This document shows positions 8,734-16,104 of a DNA stretch of 64,000 bases, piece by piece. The notes under the pieces were generated by a model that saw nothing but the letters and a program-made list of their open reading frames with translations, was not told where the DNA came from and searched no databases. Source of the stretch: Flavobacteriaceae bacterium (GTDB taxonomy: Bacteria; Bacteroidota; Bacteroidia; Flavobacteriales; Flavobacteriaceae); contig JANQMD010000051.1 of NCBI GenBank assembly GCA_028280265.1, forward strand, positions 30,173 to 94,172, written 5' to 3'. Position 1 is the first letter of the stretch. Every line of letters starts with the position of its first letter. A program made the translations under genes and the position numbers.

Positions 8734-8753
8734 GATCTAAAAATCAAAGAATC
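8734..8753 (-). repeat. Right inverted repeat flanking the four-helix-bundle gene
   Basis: GATCTAAAAATCAAAGAATC begins right after the S23 stop codon and pairs with 8311-8330 at 17 of 20 positions in inverted orientation. Further AATC-rich sequence continues to about 8772. Confidence 0.6.
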
Positions 8754-8784
8754 CAACAATCTAAATATTCTGTTATCTATAAAA

Positions 8785-9720
8785 ATGAAAATCCTTCATC
8801 TCGATACAAATCATCCTCTGTTAATTCAACAACTTTCTGAACTTGGGTTTGAAAATCATGAAGATTATACTTCTACTAAATCGGAAATCGAAGAGAAAAT
8901 TCACCTGTACGATGGAATAGTCATCAGAAGTCGCTTTTCAATTGATCGATTGTTTTTAGACAAAGCAACAAACTTGAAATTCATCGGTCGAGTAGGGGCT
9001 GGGCTGGAAAACATTGACTGTGACTACGCAGAATCATTAAATGTGTTATTAATTTCTGCTCCCGAAGGAAATAGAAATGCTGTGGGTGAACACGCTTTGG
9101 GCATGCTGCTTTCACTATTCAACAAATTAAATAAAGCAGATAGAGAAGTTCGAGATGGCCGCTGGTTACGAGAAGAGAATAGAGGCATTGAATTGGATGG
9201 AAAGACTGTTGGAATTATTGGTTATGGAAACATGGGAAAAGCTTTTGCAAAAAAGCTCCGTGGTTTCGATGTGGATGTTATTTTTTATGATCTCAAAGAA
9301 AATATCGGTGATGAAAACGCCTCTCAAGTTTCGCTAATAGAGTTTCAAAAAAGAGCGGATGTTGTAAGCTTACATACACCTCAAACGCCACTTACACTCA
9401 ATATGGTGAACCATGATTTCATTGACCAATTTCATAAACCTTTTTGGTTGTTAAATACTGCTCGAGGAAAAAGTATCGTCACCAAACATTTAGTCGAAGC
9501 ATTAAAAACTGGTAAGGTTTTAGGTGCTGGATTGGATGTTTTGGAGTACGAAAAATCCTCTTTTGAAAACCTCTTTACCAATGATCTTCCTGAAGAATTT
9601 GAGTTTCTCATTCAATCCGAAAACGTCATTTTATCACCTCATGTTGCTGGGTGGACCTTAGAGAGTAAAGAAAAATTAGCTCAAGTCATTGTTGACAAAA
9701 TCAAAGAAAATTTTTGTTAA
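8785..9720 (+). CDS. D-isomer-specific 2-hydroxyacid dehydrogenase (SerA-like)
   Basis: The 311-residue product is an NAD-dependent D-2-hydroxyacid dehydrogenase. The Rossmann motif is TVGIIGYGNMGKAFAKKL (about residues 141-158), followed by the acidic FYDLKEN. Catalytic signatures are LNTARGKSIV (Arg), the Asp/Glu region GAGLDVLEYEKSS, and the His in LSPHVAGWT. It lacks the C-terminal ACT domain of long phosphoglycerate dehydrogenases. It could be 3-phosphoglycerate dehydrogenase of serine synthesis, but substrate cannot be fixed and no serC/serB neighbour supports it. The short gene downstream starts 9 bp after its stop. Confidence 0.87.
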   Translation: MKILHLDTNHPLLIQQLSELGFENHEDYTSTKSEIEEKIHLYDGIVIRSRFSIDRLFLDKATNLKFIGRVGAGLENIDCDYAESLNVLLISAPEGNRNAVGEHALGMLLSLFNKLNKADREVRDGRWLREENRGIELDGKTVGIIGYGNMGKAFAKKLRGFDVDVIFYDLKENIGDENASQVSLIEFQKRADVVSLHTPQTPLTLNMVNHDFIDQFHKPFWLLNTARGKSIVTKHLVEALKTGKVLGAGLDVLEYEKSSFENLFTNDLPEEFEFLIQSENVILSPHVAGWTLESKEKLAQVIVDKIKENFC

Positions 9721-9729
9721 CTTTCTTCA

Positions 9730-10140
9730 ATGAAGAAAACGATCCTGATCTTCGGCTCTTTGATCATTGCCTTTCTGGTCTTGTTTCAGCTTAGTAAGTA
9801 TTCTCTCATCTCTGGAGAACTTCGACTAGAATTCATCCTCATTGCCATTGCGGGTTCTTTTTTTATCATTGGGCTTTACTTTTATCGCCGCTTTTTTCAA
9901 AAAGAACCCACCAATCATCAAGAAATCGATCACCAGAAAATTAAACTGCTGGAAATAACAGAAAGAGAATATGAGGTACTTCAACTCATCTCCGATGGAT
10001 TGTCTAACAAAGAAATTGCAAATAAGCTCTTTTTAACGGAAAGCACGATTAAAACACACGTGTCGAACATCCTTGTAAAACTCGACGCAAAAAGAAGAAC
10101 CCAAGCAATTCAAATCGCAAAATCACTGAATATTTTGTAG
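9730..10140 (+). CDS. Membrane-anchored LuxR-type helix-turn-helix protein
   Basis: The 136-residue product has two N-terminal transmembrane helices (about residues 5-20 and 35-52), a short linker, and a C-terminal LuxR/GerE DNA-binding domain. The domain reads ITEREYEVLQLISDGLSNKEIANKLFLTESTIKTHVSNILVKL in sections, with the recognition helix near STIKTHVSNIL. There is no receiver or ligand domain, so it would be a transcription factor tethered at the membrane; the signal may come from a partner or from release. It starts 9 bp after the dehydrogenase stop. Such stand-alone membrane LuxR proteins are common in Flavobacteriia but mostly uncharacterised. Confidence 0.85.
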   Translation: MKKTILIFGSLIIAFLVLFQLSKYSLISGELRLEFILIAIAGSFFIIGLYFYRRFFQKEPTNHQEIDHQKIKLLEITEREYEVLQLISDGLSNKEIANKLFLTESTIKTHVSNILVKLDAKRRTQAIQIAKSLNIL

Positions 10141-10203
10141 CTTTCCTACTTTAGAATGAGTGCTTTGGTACTTTCGTATGAGTCACTTTTTCTATTTCAA
10201 TTC

Positions 10204-10211
10204 TAATTTTG
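10204..10211 (+). promoter_or_regulatory. -7 promoter element for the DUF4199 gene
   Basis: TAATTTTG fits TAnnTTTG and lies 23 bp before the ATG at 10235. This supports that start over the upstream in-frame start at 10160. Confidence 0.45.
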
Positions 10212-10234
10212 GACCAACTTTAAATCTTTACATT

Positions 10235-10741
10235 ATGAAAAAAATAGTTGTTCGTTTTGGTTTGCAAAGCTTTCTCTTTGCTGCCGTTTTATTTCTAATC
10301 ATGCTTCTTGTTGGGAAAGACATGTCTTTTAAAGTACAGGAAGTTTTAGGCTACTTAAGTATTGTTGCTTCTCTATCTTTTGTTTTCTTTGGCATCAAAC
10401 ACTATAGAGATAAAGAAAACAGCGGTCTCATCTCTTTTGGAAAAGCGCTTGGTTTGGGAATGTTAATTACCGTTTTTGTTGCTCTTGGATTTGCTGTCAT
10501 TGATTTTATATATACCGCTTATATCAATCCAGATTTTCTTCAACAATACACGGACTATTCTATTACTGAGTTGGAAAAAACGCTCTTCGGAGAAGAATTA
10601 GCTACAGCGAAACAAAAATTAATTTCCGATATGGAATCGATGGGTTCTCCTTCTTTCATGGCCGCTATGATGTTTGTCACGGTTGTACTTGTTGGTTTTA
10701 TCATATCTTTATTATCCTCATTAATCTTACAGAAAAAATAG
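10235..10741 (+). CDS. DUF4199-type membrane protein
   Basis: The 168-residue product has four predicted transmembrane helices (about residues 8-25, 38-55, 70-95 and 142-165). A soluble stretch between helices 3 and 4 (PDFLQQYTDYSITELEKTLF) is typical of DUF4199 proteins, widespread in Bacteroidota and of unknown function. I start at the ATG at 10235 because MKKIVVRFGLQSFLFA is the usual N-terminus and a -7 element lies just upstream at 10204-10211; the open frame extends back to 10160 but adds residues with no family match. Confidence 0.72.
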   Translation: MKKIVVRFGLQSFLFAAVLFLIMLLVGKDMSFKVQEVLGYLSIVASLSFVFFGIKHYRDKENSGLISFGKALGLGMLITVFVALGFAVIDFIYTAYINPDFLQQYTDYSITELEKTLFGEELATAKQKLISDMESMGSPSFMAAMMFVTVVLVGFIISLLSSLILQKK

Positions 10742-10748
10742 AAATAGT

Positions 10749-11207
10749 ATGAAATACGAAGCTTCTTCACCTGAAGACTACATCAGTCAGCTACCAGAAG
10801 AGCGTAAAGCTCCAATGACAAAGCTCCACAACCTTATAAAAAACCACATGCCAGAAGGTTTAGAGTCAGGAATGGGTTATGGTATGCCAGCTTATTTTGT
10901 TCCCAAGTCGATCTATCCTGCAGGGTATCACTGTAAGCCATTTCCTCCTTTACCTTTTATCAACATTGCTTCACAAAAAAACTTTATCGCTCTGTACCAC
11001 TCAGGTTTGTATGCCAAAAAGGAGCTGCATGATTGGTTTGTAGGAGAGTATCCTAAGCATGCTAGGTACAAATTAGACATGGGAAAAAGTTGCGTCCGGT
11101 TTAAAAAAGTTGATGATATCCCTTATGATTTGATCAAAGAATTATTGGGAAAAATGTCCGTCGAGGAATGGATCAATATTTATGAAACTGCCATCAAAAA
11201 TAAGTAA
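10749..11207 (+). CDS. DUF1801 (YdhG-like) domain protein
   Basis: The 152-residue cytoplasmic product matches the DUF1801 fold: SPEDYISQLPEERKAPMTKL near the N-terminus, then MGYGMPAYFVP, FINIASQKNFIALYHSGLY, and the C-terminal GKSCVRFKKVDDIPYDLIKEL. The family is related to YdhG and frataxin-like domains and has no proven enzymatic role. It starts 7 bp after the DUF4199 stop and is probably cotranscribed with it. Confidence 0.82.
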   Translation: MKYEASSPEDYISQLPEERKAPMTKLHNLIKNHMPEGLESGMGYGMPAYFVPKSIYPAGYHCKPFPPLPFINIASQKNFIALYHSGLYAKKELHDWFVGEYPKHARYKLDMGKSCVRFKKVDDIPYDLIKELLGKMSVEEWINIYETAIKNK

Positions 11208-11301
11208 TATACAATCCTTATAGAAGGTTTATTAAGCCACAGGAAAGTTTGCTGCAAAAATTAACACACTAAATATCAATTAGTTATTTTAAATTAAGCA
11301 C

Positions 11302-11688
11302 ATGAAAAAAAGAGTTACAGGAATTGGAGGGTTGTTCTTTAAAACAGAAGACCCTAAAAAGACAAAAGATTGGTACCAAAAACACCTCGGGTTCAATACA
11401 GACCAGTGGGGTTGTACGTTTTGGTGGAAAGATAAAGAAGGAAATAATGCTTCCACACAATGGAGTCCTTTTCCAAAAGACACCACATATTTTGAACCTT
11501 CTAAAAAAGATTTTATGTTCAATTACAGGGTAGAAAACCTTGTTGAACTTCTCGCTGAGCTGGAAAAAGAAGGCGTTACCATTCTCGGTAAAATGGAAGA
11601 ATACGATTATGGAAAATTTGGTTGGATATTAGATGGAGATGGAAATAAAATAGAACTATGGGAACCAAAAGATGATGCTTTTTTATAA
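11302..11688 (+). CDS. VOC-family protein (glyoxalase/bleomycin resistance fold)
   Basis: The 128-residue product is a two-repeat vicinal oxygen chelate protein. TGIGGLFFKTEDPKKTKDWY with YQKHLGF forms the first betaalphabetabetabeta unit, and LVELLAELEKEGVTILGKMEEYDYGKFGWI (in sections) the second, ending in the canonical DGDGNKIELWEP with the metal-ligand Glu. VOC proteins include lyases, dioxygenases and resistance proteins; the substrate here is unknown. The gene stands alone between DUF1801 and TM2 genes. Confidence 0.88.
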   Translation: MKKRVTGIGGLFFKTEDPKKTKDWYQKHLGFNTDQWGCTFWWKDKEGNNASTQWSPFPKDTTYFEPSKKDFMFNYRVENLVELLAELEKEGVTILGKMEEYDYGKFGWILDGDGNKIELWEPKDDAFL

Positions 11689-11718
11689 ATTTACTCAACG
11701 AACCAATCTGAATATCTC

Positions 11719-12012
11719 ATGCAAATTGTAGATGACAATGGCAATCCCATACAAGAACAAGATAGTAAACGAGTGGTTGCTGGCATTCTGGCTATTATTC
11801 TAGGGTGTTTAGGAGTTCACAAGTTTATTTTGGGGTATACAACAGAGGGAGTCATCATACTTTTAATCTCTGTGATTGGATTTTTTATTACTTGTGGGCT
11901 TTCTGCTTCAGCTATGGGAGTCCTTGGATTAATTGAAGGAATTGTTTACCTAACAAAAACCGACGAAGAGTTTATTGAGTTATATCAGTTGAATAAAAAA
12001 CCTTGGTTTTAA
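11719..12012 (+). CDS. TM2 domain membrane protein
   Basis: The 97-residue product has the TM2 signature: a basic residue before the first helix (SKRVVAGILAIILGCLGVHK), the FILGYTTEGVIILL turn, a second hydrophobic segment, and an acidic C-terminus after GLIEGIVYLTKTDEEF. TM2 domains are two-helix membrane modules of unknown function. It lies just upstream of a DoxX-like gene in the same direction (stop to start 2 bp). Confidence 0.85.
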   Translation: MQIVDDNGNPIQEQDSKRVVAGILAIILGCLGVHKFILGYTTEGVIILLISVIGFFITCGLSASAMGVLGLIEGIVYLTKTDEEFIELYQLNKKPWF

Positions 12013-12014
12013 AT

Positions 12015-12410
12015 ATGGAAATACTTGTAAAATATGCAGCAGAAGTTCTTGTCCTTTTATTTCTTATCGTTACTTTTTTACAATCTGGTATCGATAAAAT
12101 TACGGACTGGAAAGGGAATGTAAATTTTATCAAAGAGCATTTTAAAAATTCTCCCCTTAAGAATGGTGTTAATCCTTTGTTAGCTATTGTTGTTCTGACA
12201 GAAATTTTTGCAAGTCTATTTATGATCTACGGATTGTATGAAATTTTCTCATCGGGTGTTAAAACATTTGCTCTCTACGGAGTGATGCTTTCTTCTTTAA
12301 CACTTATCTTTTTATTGATTGGTCAAAGACTTGCAAAAGATTATGCTGGGGCTATGACTTTGGCAGTTTATTTTATCATAACCATTTTAGGGATTATACT
12401 CCTAAATTAG
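12015..12410 (+). CDS. DoxX-family membrane protein
   Basis: The 131-residue product has four hydrophobic helices (about residues 8-25, 56-75, 80-100 and 108-130). The first loop has the DoxX-like pattern GIDKITDWKGNVNFIKEHF, then a second helix LLAIVVLTEIFASLFMIYGLYE. DoxX/DoxD relatives include quinone-linked oxidoreductase subunits and integral membrane partners in redox stress, but most have no known role. I use the ATG at 12015; an in-frame TTG at 12003 would overlap the TM2 stop. Confidence 0.72.
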   Translation: MEILVKYAAEVLVLLFLIVTFLQSGIDKITDWKGNVNFIKEHFKNSPLKNGVNPLLAIVVLTEIFASLFMIYGLYEIFSSGVKTFALYGVMLSSLTLIFLLIGQRLAKDYAGAMTLAVYFIITILGIILLN

Positions 12411-12864
12411 AAGTATAATCAAATTCTATATTGAAAACCTAATTAAATAGTTAAAAACTATATTTAAGACTTTTTTTTAAGCTCTCTAATGCCTTTTCTT
12501 TTTTTTAGAGGGTAATCCCACAAATAAGCTATAAAAACAGCTAAGAAGTGTTTATTTTAGGTTAATGGTTAAATATTGAGTGCGAATTCAGATAAATAAC
12601 GGATACTGATCAATGAATTACGATTGATGAAGTATGAAAAGAAAAATTATCAGAGAATAGACACACAGAATCAGCTTAAATTGTTTGTGTACAAATCGCT
12701 CCTTTGTTACTTCTTAGACCAATAACACGAACACTATGACCGTAACATAAACCATTGTTACTTTCAATACAGAAGCTATGATTTTTAATGTTCATCATTC
12801 AAATATCGTCAATCTAAAATCATCAATAACAAATGCAACAATTGATCTCGATTCTTCTTCTGTT
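12411..12864. other. 454-bp gap with one weak cysteine-containing frame
   Basis: This AT-rich stretch holds no recognisable gene or terminator. A minus-strand frame at 12676-12798 encodes 40 residues beginning MMNIKNHSFCIESNNGLCYG and containing three cysteines, with a stop just upstream of its ATG pair. The residue mix looks more like protein than random translation, so it may be a microprotein or the tail of a decayed gene. Nothing else is evident. Confidence 0.3.
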
Positions 12865-13752
12865 TTATTTATGTTTTATCTCATAAATTAGAGAGGAATA
12901 CTCCGAAGTTCTTCGAGCTTTCTTATTTGAACTCCATCCAACACGAAAAGCCTTGAAATAGTTTTGTTTTCCTGTTTTATATTTTTCACTTAACAGCGAT
13001 ACATAAAATGAATCAAACTTCATTGGATATGTATTGGTAACGGTCATGTGAAATTTTTCAAAAAGCTTATGAACCGTGTTTTGTGAGAAGTGCCATAAGT
13101 GCCTTGGAACATCATATGCTGCCCAAAATTCTTTGTAGTATTGAGCATCGTGACTTTTAAAATTAGGAACCGCAACCAATAATTTTCCATCTTTTTTTAA
13201 GTAATTTCTCAAATTATCTAAAAAAGTGTACAAATCTGGGATGTGTTCTAAAACATGCCACATAGTAATGACATCAAATTTTTCTTTTTTAATGTCCTTC
13301 ACTGTTTCTTTTAGGTGTACTCCTTTTTCTAATGCAATTTCTCGAGCGGAAGAACTTGGTTCTACACCTACAACTTCACATCCTTTTTTTCTACAATAAA
13401 GAAGAAAGTCTCCATTTCCAGCTCCGATATCTAAAAGTTTTTGTTTTACTCCTTTCTTATGAAAAAGTTTTCTTTTTTTGGAAAACGAGATTCCTTTAGC
13501 AGTGTTGTAAATTAAGTTAAAAAAAGACTTTTTTGAATTGTAGTGAGACTGATAGTTTTCCGACTCATAATATTTTTCCAATTCAACTGGAATAGGTGAA
13601 GTAACCAACATATCATGCTCCTTGTTTAGCATGACCTCATACGTCTCATTTGAAACCAAATAATCTTTACAAATTAAAAAAGGAACAACCCCTCTGTGAA
13701 GTTCTTTTTCTTCCATATTGATAAATTTTGACAAATGTTCCACATGGAACAT
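12865..13752 (-). CDS. Class I SAM-dependent methyltransferase
   Basis: The 295-residue product has a typical class I methyltransferase core: LLDIGAGNGDFLLYCRKKG (about residues 108-126), acidic VVGVEPSSSA, FDVITMWHVLEHIPD (about 160-174), and LLVAVPNF. An N-terminal extension with KDYLVSNETYEVM and a C-terminal region with WAAYDVPRHLWHFS match methyltransferases seen in sugar or lipid modification; the substrate is unknown. The start codon lies within a parS-like palindrome (13736-13751), so the first residues read MFHVEH. A later in-frame Met (MEEKELHRG, residue 13) could be the true start. It follows mnmG on the same strand by 19 bp. Confidence 0.85.
   Translation of the reverse strand: MFHVEHLSKFINMEEKELHRGVVPFLICKDYLVSNETYEVMLNKEHDMLVTSPIPVELEKYYESENYQSHYNSKKSFFNLIYNTAKGISFSKKRKLFHKKGVKQKLLDIGAGNGDFLLYCRKKGCEVVGVEPSSSAREIALEKGVHLKETVKDIKKEKFDVITMWHVLEHIPDLYTFLDNLRNYLKKDGKLLVAVPNFKSHDAQYYKEFWAAYDVPRHLWHFSQNTVHKLFEKFHMTVTNTYPMKFDSFYVSLLSEKYKTGKQNYFKAFRVGWSSNKKARRTSEYSSLIYEIKHK
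13736..13751. other. parS-like chromosome-partitioning site overlapping a methyltransferase start
   Basis: TGTTCCACATGGAACA matches the conserved ParB site TGTTnCACGTGnAACA at all but one position (core G to A). Both half-sites are otherwise perfect. It is on the downstream side of mnmG, while a second site is on the upstream side at 15650. Confidence 0.65.
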
Positions 13753-13771
13753 TATATAAAAACCATCATTC

Positions 13772-15646
13772 TTACCTACCCATATACACTAATAATACGG
13801 AAATATCACTTGGTGATACACCACTGATTCGACTTGCTTGTGAAATGGTTGTTGGTTGAATTTTAGTTAGTTTTTCTCTTGCTTCATAAGAAAGTGATTT
13901 TACGTTGTTGTAATTAAATGTTTGTGGAATTACAACATTTTCCAAGCGATTTAATTTATCGGCATTGGATTTTTCTTTCTGTATGTAACCTGAATATTTT
14001 AAATGTATTTCTACTTGTTCTATAATCTTCGAATCGATCTTTTCTTTTTCAATAAAAGCACTCAACTTTTCAAGACTTTTAAAGTCCAAAAGCGATAATT
14101 GAGGCCTAGCAACAATCTTGTAAAACTTCATTGATTGCTTAATTGTTGCCAATCCTTTCTCTTCTAAAACAGGATTAATTTCTTCTTTTGACACGCTCAG
14201 TTCTTGTAAAAAAGAAATGAACTTTTGCGTTTTTTCTTCCTTCTCTCGTACCTTATCCATCCTTTCTTGGGAAGCCAAGCCTAGCTCGTATGATATGGGT
14301 GTCAATCTTAAATCGGCATTGTCTTGCCTCAATAATGTTCTGTACTCCGCTCTTGAGGTAAACATTCGATACGGCTCTTCCGTACCTTTCGTGATTAAAT
14401 CGTCGATTAAGACACCAATGTAAGCTTCACTCCTTTTTAAAACAAAAGGATCTCTTTCTTGAACTTTTAATGCTGCATTTACCCCTGCCATCAAACCTTG
14501 AGCAGCGGCTTCTTCGTAACCTGTAGTTCCATTAATTTGACCCGCAAAAAACAAGTTCTCGACAAGTTTAGTCTCCAAAGAATGTTTCAGTTGGGTTGGA
14601 GGAAAGTAATCGTACTCGATCGCATAACCATATCGAAAGAATTTTACATTCTCAAATCCAGGTATCAAACGAATGGCTTTGTCCTGAATGTCTTCAGGCA
14701 AAGAGGTAGAAAAACCATTCACGTAAATTTCAACCGTATTCCACCCTTCTGGTTCAACAAATATTTGATGTCTTTCTTTAGTAGCAAAACGATCAATTTT
14801 GTCTTCAATAGATGGGCAGTATCTCGGCCCAGTGGATTGGATTCTTCCGTTAAACATCGGTGACCGATCGAATCCATCTCTCAATAAGTCATGAACTTCT
14901 TTATTCGTATAAGTGAGATAACAAGATCTTTGGTTCGTTAAAACTTCGGTGTCTAAATAGGAAAAGGTTTCTGGATGAGTATCTCCTGGTTGCTCCTCCA
15001 TTTTAGAATAATCTAGAGAACGGCCATCTACTCTAGGAGGTGTTCCAGTTTTCATTCTGCCAGACTCAAAACCTTTTGCTACCAAGTCTTCAGTAATTCC
15101 AGTAGAAGAACCTTCTCCTGCTCTTCCTCCTCCAAATGTCTTTTCTCCAATATGAATAAGACCATTTAAAAAGGTTCCCGCTGTGACGATTACCGTTTTT
15201 GACTTGATCTCTAATCCTAAGGCAGTTTTTACACCTGCAATTTTATTTTCTTCAAAAAATAAACCGTTTACTGAATCCTGGTAAAAATCTAAATTCTCCG
15301 TTTGCTCTAACATATTTCTCCAAGTTTCGGCAAACATCATTCGGTCAGATTGAGCCCTTGGACTCCACATAGCGGGTCCTTTTGACTTATTCAGCATCTT
15401 AAATTGAATGGCTGTTTTGTCTGTGACAATTCCGCTGTAGCCACCCAACGCATCAATTTCTCTTACGATCTGTCCTTTGGCGATACCTCCCATAGCAGGA
15501 TTGCAACTCATTTGTGCAATATTCTGCAAATTCATGGTAATCAAAAGAGTCTTCGCGCCCATGTTTGCACTCGCAGCAGCAGCTTCGCTGCCCGCATGAC
15601 CTCCACCTACTACAATTACATCATATATTGTATCAAACAAACTCAT
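13772..15646 (-). CDS. mnmG: tRNA uridine-5-carboxymethylaminomethyl modification enzyme MnmG
   Basis: The 624-residue product is full length. The FAD-binding N-terminus is YDVIVVGGGHAGSEAAAASA (about residues 7-26), followed by CNPAMGGIAKGQIVREIDALGG, GTFLNGLIHIGEK, GRMKTGTPPRVDGRS, RYCPSIEDKI, GQINGTTGYEEAAAQGLMAG, and the C-terminal helical domain with YEAREKLTKIQPTTISQASRISG that binds MnmE and tRNA. MnmG with MnmE modifies the wobble uridine of several tRNAs. The gene (old name gidA) is often near oriC and par loci; here parS-like sites lie on both sides. A hairpin and parS site separate it from ybeY upstream. Confidence 0.97.
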   Translation of the reverse strand: MSLFDTIYDVIVVGGGHAGSEAAAASANMGAKTLLITMNLQNIAQMSCNPAMGGIAKGQIVREIDALGGYSGIVTDKTAIQFKMLNKSKGPAMWSPRAQSDRMMFAETWRNMLEQTENLDFYQDSVNGLFFEENKIAGVKTALGLEIKSKTVIVTAGTFLNGLIHIGEKTFGGGRAGEGSSTGITEDLVAKGFESGRMKTGTPPRVDGRSLDYSKMEEQPGDTHPETFSYLDTEVLTNQRSCYLTYTNKEVHDLLRDGFDRSPMFNGRIQSTGPRYCPSIEDKIDRFATKERHQIFVEPEGWNTVEIYVNGFSTSLPEDIQDKAIRLIPGFENVKFFRYGYAIEYDYFPPTQLKHSLETKLVENLFFAGQINGTTGYEEAAAQGLMAGVNAALKVQERDPFVLKRSEAYIGVLIDDLITKGTEEPYRMFTSRAEYRTLLRQDNADLRLTPISYELGLASQERMDKVREKEEKTQKFISFLQELSVSKEEINPVLEEKGLATIKQSMKFYKIVARPQLSLLDFKSLEKLSAFIEKEKIDSKIIEQVEIHLKYSGYIQKEKSNADKLNRLENVVIPQTFNYNNVKSLSYEAREKLTKIQPTTISQASRISGVSPSDISVLLVYMGR

Positions 15647-15649
15647 AGT

Positions 15650-15665
15650 CGTTCCACGTGAAACA
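15650..15665. other. parS-like chromosome-partitioning site upstream of mnmG
   Basis: CGTTCCACGTGAAACA matches TGTTnCACGTGnAACA except for the first base. It lies directly before the mnmG start codon and abuts the long AT hairpin at 15666-15700. ParB/Noc-type proteins bind such sites; parA/parB are not in the window. Confidence 0.72.
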
Positions 15666-15700
15666 AACTAATTAATTGATTGATAATCAATTAATTAGTT
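15666..15700. terminator. Perfect 16-bp AT-rich hairpin at the ybeY stop
   Basis: Arms AACTAATTAATTGATT (15666-15681) and AATCAATTAATTAGTT (15685-15700) are perfect complements around a 3-nt loop. The stem includes the ybeY stop codon and abuts the parS-like site. It has almost no G:C pairs and no clear T-run, so it may be a 3'-end stabiliser or a protein site rather than a classic terminator. Confidence 0.5.
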
Positions 15701-16104
15701 AGAAAAGTTATCGCTAACTCCTCTTTGTTCCTCATTACATTTTTTTCTTCCTTAGTTTTATCTTTATATCCCATGTAGTGCAATACTCCATGGATCATTA
15801 CTCTATTCAACTCGTTGTCAAAGGTAGTATTAAATTCTTTTGCATTTTCCTCGACCCTTTGCACAGAGATGTAAATATCTCCACTGATAACTTTTCCTAG
15901 CGTATAGTCAAAACTAATGATATCTGTATAGGTATCATGCTTTAAAAACTCCATGTTAATTTTATGGAGGTATTCGTCATCACAAAAGATATAATTGATC
16001 TCACCTAAATTAAACCCTTCTTTTTGAACAACATCATCTACCCAAACTTTCGTTTGGTTTTCATTATTTAATTTAAAATCAGTTTCGTAATGAAAAGTAA
16101 TCAC
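15691..16104 (-). CDS. ybeY: Endoribonuclease YbeY (rRNA maturation factor)
   Basis: The 137-residue product has the UPF0054/YbeY signature HGVLHYMGYKD (H-x3-H, about residues 109-119), which supplies zinc ligands, although the usual third His at the end of the H-x3-H-x5-H motif is replaced here by a Lys-rich KDKTKEE. Upstream features DDEYLHKINMEFLKHDTYTDIISFDY and GDIYISVQRVEENA match the family. YbeY takes part in 16S rRNA 3'-end maturation and ribosome quality control. Its start overlaps the stop of the DUF4175 gene by 4 bp, so the two are cotranscribed. Confidence 0.92.
   Translation of the reverse strand: MITFHYETDFKLNNENQTKVWVDDVVQKEGFNLGEINYIFCDDEYLHKINMEFLKHDTYTDIISFDYTLGKVISGDIYISVQRVEENAKEFNTTFDNELNRVMIHGVLHYMGYKDKTKEEKNVMRNKEELAITFLTN

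Noticed and set aside
10052..10067. CACGTG core inside the LuxR gene as a parS site
   Set aside because: Neither flank matches the TGTT or AACA arms.
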